Made by a program: the position numbers and the translations under genes. This document shows, piece by piece, positions 18,329 through 22,990 of a stretch of DNA of 22,990 bases (the first letter of the stretch is position 1; the number at the start of each line of letters is the position of its first letter). This DNA comes from Proteromonas lacertae (taxonomy: Eukaryota > Sar > Bigyra > Opalinata > Proteromonadidae): positions 1-22,990 of the forward strand of contig NGBS01000954.1 in NCBI GenBank assembly GCA_002245135.1, read 5' to 3'. The notes beneath the pieces are model-generated. The model was not told the DNA's origin, ran no database searches, and saw only the letters and a program-made list of their open reading frames with translations.

Positions 18329-20224
18329 ATGAGTTTTTACACCTCTCCTACTTCTTATGGTCGAAGCAGATCTAATTTAACAAACTTGTCACCTAATAAA
18401 AATTTGGCTCATACTACACCATCTAAACGCTTCTCTATTCCAAATTCTTTACAAAAACCAGTCTCACCAAATTTGGAAGTACCAAAAATTGAAGCTATTG
18501 TGTACAAGCAAAAATATCCCACTTTATATGATAAGTTTGTTAAAGAAAATAGGGAACAACAAATTAGACTTCAATCAAGATCAACTGATCCATATAAAGA
18601 TACGACTGTGTATCCAGACCATCACTTATCATATAAAAAAGATTTACCAATAGTTGAACATCCTGATTCTGCATATAAATCCAATCCGTATGTAGAAGAA
18701 AGAATGGATGATAATATACGTTATTTGAAAGGAAGAATACCATCTCCAGAATGGAATACACTTGTCGAAACAACTGAGGAACAATTGTCTCATAATCCAC
18801 CAAATCCCTTACCATTACCATCAATGCAGGAAGAACCACATCAATCACTTGAGAATAAAAGAGTACATGATTTATTACAGAATAAATATCATCAATCAAC
18901 ACCAAGTAGTATAACAAAAACCAAAACAGTTACAAATAACAACTGTTATAATAATACTTCCAATTTAACATCATTATATCATAATAATAATAATAATAAT
19001 AAATCACCATTTACAGTTGGATATTCTAAAAACATTCCTACATATCCACCAACAAACTTAAATCATAGTAATTTGAATAGTGAAAGAGAGAAATTGAGTA
19101 ATTTAGAAAATACTATATTTACTTCTACTCCAACAAAGCCATATAATAATAATAATAATAATAACTTACAATCATCACCATTTTCACCATTAGAAAAGAG
19201 TAAAATATCACCTGATAATCGATCAATATCTGTAACTCCAGAAAAGAAAAGACAATATGAGAATAATAATCCGCATATTTCACCAACCAGCAACTTCTGG
19301 AATAAAATGAAATCACCTCAATTAGAGCGACAGGAATATAAATCAAGAAGTAATATAACTAAGAAATCTGCATTTGATAAACCTGATAATGATACAAGTA
19401 TAATAGTGTTAAGAGGAAGAATATTCAAAAGATCTGACTATAATACAAATGAAGAAGATTTAAAGTTATTAAATGATAAAGAAAAATCACTTTTATATAA
19501 AGTAACACCATTTGAATGGAATAAAATGATTAGAGAAGCAAAAATTAAGAAAGAAAATGAAAGAAAAAGATCAGAAAATAAGTTACCATTTCTGACTAAA
19601 TATGTTAGAAGTGATTATATAACAGATGTAGAAATAGAAAATAAGATGACAGAGGAAGAAAGAAATATGAAATATAATATATCACCATCAAAATGGAATA
19701 AATTAGTAGGTGATAAAAGATTGGAATATGAAAATAAGAAAATGGAAAAACCATCACCAAGACAGTATCTATTTGGCCAATCTAAAAAACCAAATCCTGA
19801 TATATTATATGATAAAAACAAACCATATGATTTGACTGAGCAAGTGATGATCAATGAAACTATATTTAACAAGTCACAGTGGAATGATGATCCTTTAATT
19901 GAGAGATTATTAAGTGAAGAAGAAAGAAAGAATAAATATAAAATGACTCCTTCAAGATATAATAGATTATTAGAAGATAAAGTAATTCAACATGAAAGGT
20001 TAAATAATAATAATAATAATAAAGTGAATATTAATGGAGTTTTATATGATAAATCTGAATATAAAACAGATGAAGTTATAGAATCATATATGAAAGAAGA
20101 AGATAGAAATAAGAAATATAAAATTAATCCTTCTCAATGGAATATTATATTTTACTGTATACAACGTATTCATGGAAATGAATTAAGATCAAAAACAAAC
20201 AACACCAATTCCAACAACAAATAA
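18329..20224 (+). CDS. Gene B: multi-module EWN-repeat protein, intact 5' part
   Basis: An open frame of 631 aa; the gene almost certainly continues (see 20225-22990). I do not recognise the family. Residues 1-50 are Ser/Thr/Pro-rich and basic. Modules with the pattern Y.[KR]S.[YW]..[ND]...E..[ML]..EER..KYKI.P..WN.L[LV] lie near residues 111-147 (GRIPSPEWNTL), 360-401 (FKRSDY to FEWNKMI), 421-461 (VRSDYIT to SKWNKLV), 506-550 (FNKSQWN to SRYNRLL) and 567-606 (YDKSEYK to SQWN). Asn runs (three AAT microsatellites at 18981-19002, 19143-19163 and 20003-20023) and charged linkers separate them. No signal peptide or membrane helix. The last ~25 residues lose the pattern just after SQWN, so the stop at 20222-20224 is likely not the natural end. 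Promoter and first 50 codons are shared with the truncated copy at 15925. Confidence 0.72.
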   Translation: MSFYTSPTSYGRSRSNLTNLSPNKNLAHTTPSKRFSIPNSLQKPVSPNLEVPKIEAIVYKQKYPTLYDKFVKENREQQIRLQSRSTDPYKDTTVYPDHHLSYKKDLPIVEHPDSAYKSNPYVEERMDDNIRYLKGRIPSPEWNTLVETTEEQLSHNPPNPLPLPSMQEEPHQSLENKRVHDLLQNKYHQSTPSSITKTKTVTNNNCYNNTSNLTSLYHNNNNNNKSPFTVGYSKNIPTYPPTNLNHSNLNSEREKLSNLENTIFTSTPTKPYNNNNNNNLQSSPFSPLEKSKISPDNRSISVTPEKKRQYENNNPHISPTSNFWNKMKSPQLERQEYKSRSNITKKSAFDKPDNDTSIIVLRGRIFKRSDYNTNEEDLKLLNDKEKSLLYKVTPFEWNKMIREAKIKKENERKRSENKLPFLTKYVRSDYITDVEIENKMTEEERNMKYNISPSKWNKLVGDKRLEYENKKMEKPSPRQYLFGQSKKPNPDILYDKNKPYDLTEQVMINETIFNKSQWNDDPLIERLLSEEERKNKYKMTPSRYNRLLEDKVIQHERLNNNNNNKVNINGVLYDKSEYKTDEVIESYMKEEDRNKKYKINPSQWNIIFYCIQRIHGNELRSKTNNTNSNNK

Positions 20225-22990
20225 AACAACAACTGCTACTGTAAGACCTCAACAATCAAAAACACCTTCATTCAAACCTTATAGTTCATCTAATGATTAT
20301 TATGATAAAAATAAATACACAACAACTCCAGAACTAGAGAGGCAAATTATCTACAGAGCAATTACAAGTGAAAAATAAAATGTCACCAACAAAATGGAAT
20401 AAATATGTGTATGAAGAGATAGAGAAAAAAGATAGAGAAATGATGAAAGAGAATAATAATAAGAAATTAACTCCAGTGCCTTCTCCCTCCACCAATACCA
20501 TTAAATAAAGTAACTGTGAATGGAAAAAGGTATGATAAAGAAGAATATGAAAAACATAAACTACTGGGAAAAAAGATTTACCTTCAGCAATGAAAGATAA
20601 GAAATATAAAGTTACTCCAAATGAATGGGCGAAAAGATACTGTTTGATAATATCAATAATCAACAGAAGAATCAACAAAAATATCTACAACACCTTCAGC
20701 AAATCAATAAGAATGAACCAGAAAATGAAGAAAAGAAAGATAAAAGTTGTGATAATAAAGAAACACCAATAAAATCAAAGTATCTTTTCAGTAAATCACC
20801 AAAATTTCAAAATGAAACAGTTAAAAAAGGAATGGAAAAAGTGAATGTAGATAATGAAGAACATCATAAATTTGAATATTTAACAAATACAAAAATAGAA
20901 AATACATTATCTCCAGAACAAAGGGATAATAAATACAAACAAAAAACCATCAGAGTGGAATAATACAATAAGAAATAAACAAAGAGAAATGATAAATAAA
21001 TCAACACCTCCAAAACATCATATTTATCTTCTTCTTCTTCTTCTTCTTCTTCTCTCTCTGATTTATTAACTCCAACAAAAAATATACTATTGAAAAATGA
21101 AAAATACAAAGATTTAACTAAATCATTATCACCTGAAGTAAAGAAGAAAATAAGAGAATTATCACCAGCAACATCTACACTTTCCAAACTGTGAATGAAA
21201 ATAAATTAGAAGCTAAAAACTGAACCAAAGAAATCAAATCATTCTAATGATGATTATATTCATGTTGGAGGAGATGTATATAAACTATCAGAATATTGAT
21301 AAATATTCATATTTAGAACAATATCTATCATTTGAAGATATGAAAAAGAAATATAAAATACCAATGTTAGATTGGCATGCTTTATTACAATCTCATAAAC
21401 CCAAAAGCACAGTATCAGATAGTCTAACAGATAATAATGTTAGTAATGAGAAAAAGTATGATGAATCAGAATATGATTTATATAGTGGGCTTGAGATAGG
21501 CTTGACAGATGAAGAAAGAAGATGAAATATAAATATACACCAACTGAATGGGGGAATTATTTATTAAGTAGAACAAAGAAAGAAACATCTCCACATCCAC
21601 CACAAGAGGATGTAATTCCACAGAATAAAGAACAATTTACTCCAAAAAGAAAAAGAAAAAAAATGAAAAACACTACGATAAAATGACTTTGTGCCAGTTG
21701 GAAAATCAAAATTTTTTGCTTATAAATGGAATAATGATGAAGAAATAGAAAGTTATTAAATGAAAATGAAAGAAAGATGAAATATAATGTAGTTCCAGAG
21801 ATATGGAATAAATTACTTCAAGATAAGAAGAAAGAAATGAAAGTAAAACAAAAGACAGAATCTCCATTGCTTACACAACCAAAAGTGTCTAAAGATACAA
21901 TTATTAGTGATAGTGACAGTAATAATGATGAAAATGAAGAAGTGAAACAATTACCATATAAATTTACAATCAAAGGAAAGAAAATGGAAGATAATAAGAA
22001 GGTTGATATACCAATAAGATCAGAATCAGCACCAGTAATGAACAATAATAATGTTTCAACAACAAAAGTAAATGAAATGGTAAAAGATATTACTAAATCA
22101 TTAAAACGAAAATCATTAGATGAAATTAAAATAGATGGAAAAGTATGTCATCCATTGGAATGGAAAACTGATGAAGAAATTGAATCTAAAATGAGTAAAA
22201 GTGAAAAGGATTTGAAGTATGTAATATCTCCAAATGAATGGAATAAATTCTTAATGGATAAAAAGAAAGGACAAAACGAAAAACAACAATTACCACCACC
22301 ACCAACAACAACAATAAAAGACAATAAAAACACAATTGTGTTGGATAAAAAAGAGAATATAGTTAATAACAATAAGAAAGTAGATATTCCTCCAAGATCT
22401 GAATCAACTCCTGTTGTGAAGAAAGAAAGAGATAAATTTGAAAGAGTGGAAGTAGATGGGAAAAATATTCTGTATCATTGTGGAATAATAATGAAGAGAT
22501 AGAAGCTCAAATGGATAAAAGTGAAAAAGAATTGAAATATGTTATTACTCCATATCAATGGAATAAATATTTAAGAAATAAGAAGAAAGAAATTGAAGCT
22601 AAGAAATCAGTCTTATCTAAACCAGCAATTATACAAAACAAAAAGCTGATAGTGAAAAGAAAGAAGATGAGAATAAAGAAGAAGATAAGATTGAATTAGT
22701 TCCAGTTGAAGATATGTTTGGAGGAATCTCTATTAATAATGAAAAATATTATGATTATGAATATCACAGCAATAATTACATTGAGTCACAAATGACTGAA
22801 GAAGAAAGAGGTAAAAAGTATAAAATCCCACCAAAAGAATGGAATGATTTTCTAGAAAGAAATTGAAAGAAATATCCAATAGATCCTTCAAGAAGATAGA
22901 AGAAAAAATAATCAAAGAAAAAGAAAAGATAAATGATAATATGAGTGATAATAGAATCAATGAAATGTCAGTAAATGTTGATGATGATAA
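20225..22990 (+). pseudogene. Frame-broken continuation of gene B, runs off the window
   Basis: Nine more modules can be read, but in shifting frames. Their W cores lie near 20390 (TKWNKYV), 20625 (NEWAKR), 20955 (SEWNN), 21375 (LDWHALLQSH), 21550 (TEWGNYL), 21805 (EIWNKLL), 22240 (NEWNKFL), 22555 (YQWNKYL) and 22840 (KEWNDFL). About 15 single-base changes separate them, mostly in A or T runs: roughly two thirds losses, one third gains. Examples are near 20573 (A lost), 20346 (A gained), 21516 (A lost), 21751 (T lost), 22460 (A lost), 22640 (A lost) and 22860 (A lost). Hardly any stop is caused by a plain substitution. The unit at 21235-21400 is of the gene A type (YSYLEQYLS, KKYKI, DWHALLQSH). 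The frame is still open at the right edge. Either consensus errors over a long repetitive gene or a recently broken tail. Confidence 0.6.
21027..21053 (+). repeat. (TCT)9 microsatellite in gene B tail
   Basis: Nine TCT triplets followed by CTCTCT; in the frame of the flanking modules it encodes polyserine (SSSSSSSSS, then LSDLLTP). Confidence 0.85.

Noticed and set aside
1-22990. tRNA, rRNA, CRISPR arrays, viral or retroelement sequences
   Set aside because: I saw no tRNA B-box with matching arms, no rRNA-like sequence, no spaced short repeats, and no reverse transcriptase, integrase or capsid motifs.

Overview
The window is nuclear DNA from a very AT-rich unicellular eukaryote. It holds an exocyst subunit, a nuclear-envelope protein of the NEMP family, a long-form tRNase Z and a mitotic-exit regulator, and the genes are split by very short spliceosomal introns. 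I could place 26 introns of 23-54 nt; every one starts GTAT and ends TAG. TAA, TAG and TGA all end genes, so the code looks standard. Asparagine runs and short introns would fit an amoebozoan-like or similar protist, but I cannot assign a lineage.

Layout. (1) 279-1411, plus strand: agmatine deiminase, two exons, with one apparent 1-nt frame break just after the splice junction. (2) 3087-1596, minus: a Byr4/Bfa1-like protein, four exons, convergent with gene 1. (3) 3171-5407, plus: long-form tRNase Z (ELAC2 type), four exons, sharing an 83-bp divergent promoter region with gene 2. (4) 5549-8182, plus: exocyst subunit Sec15, seven exons. (5) 8430-11600, plus: an LRR pseudokinase whose LRR introns all cut the repeat at the same place. 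(6) 11601-12825: no intact gene, but decayed coding sequence and one arm of a 111-bp inverted repeat. (7) 13963-12826, minus: triose-phosphate/nucleotide-sugar transporter-like protein. (8) 15516-14089, minus: NEMP (TMEM194) protein.

From 15698 to the right edge the window is a repeat-rich locus of two related genes that I do not recognise. Gene A (16306-18009) has six nearly identical copies of a ~50-residue unit. Gene B (18329 to beyond the edge) carries more diverged copies of the same basic module, roughly Y-[KR]-S-x-[YW]...EE-R-x-x-KYKI-x-P-x-EWN-x-L-L. About 14 copies are visible. The promoter and first 50 codons of gene B are duplicated almost exactly (15698-16077) upstream of gene A, although the bodies of the two genes are old, diverged paralogues. 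The last 2.8 kb of gene B is broken by many single-base run-length changes.

The first eight genes are compact housekeeping or signalling genes in unrelated pathways (polyamine metabolism, mitotic exit, tRNA 3' processing, exocytosis, transport, nuclear envelope), so adjacency says little about shared function. The novelty is in the gene A/B repeat family, the modular exon structure of the LRR pseudokinase and the uniform mini-introns.
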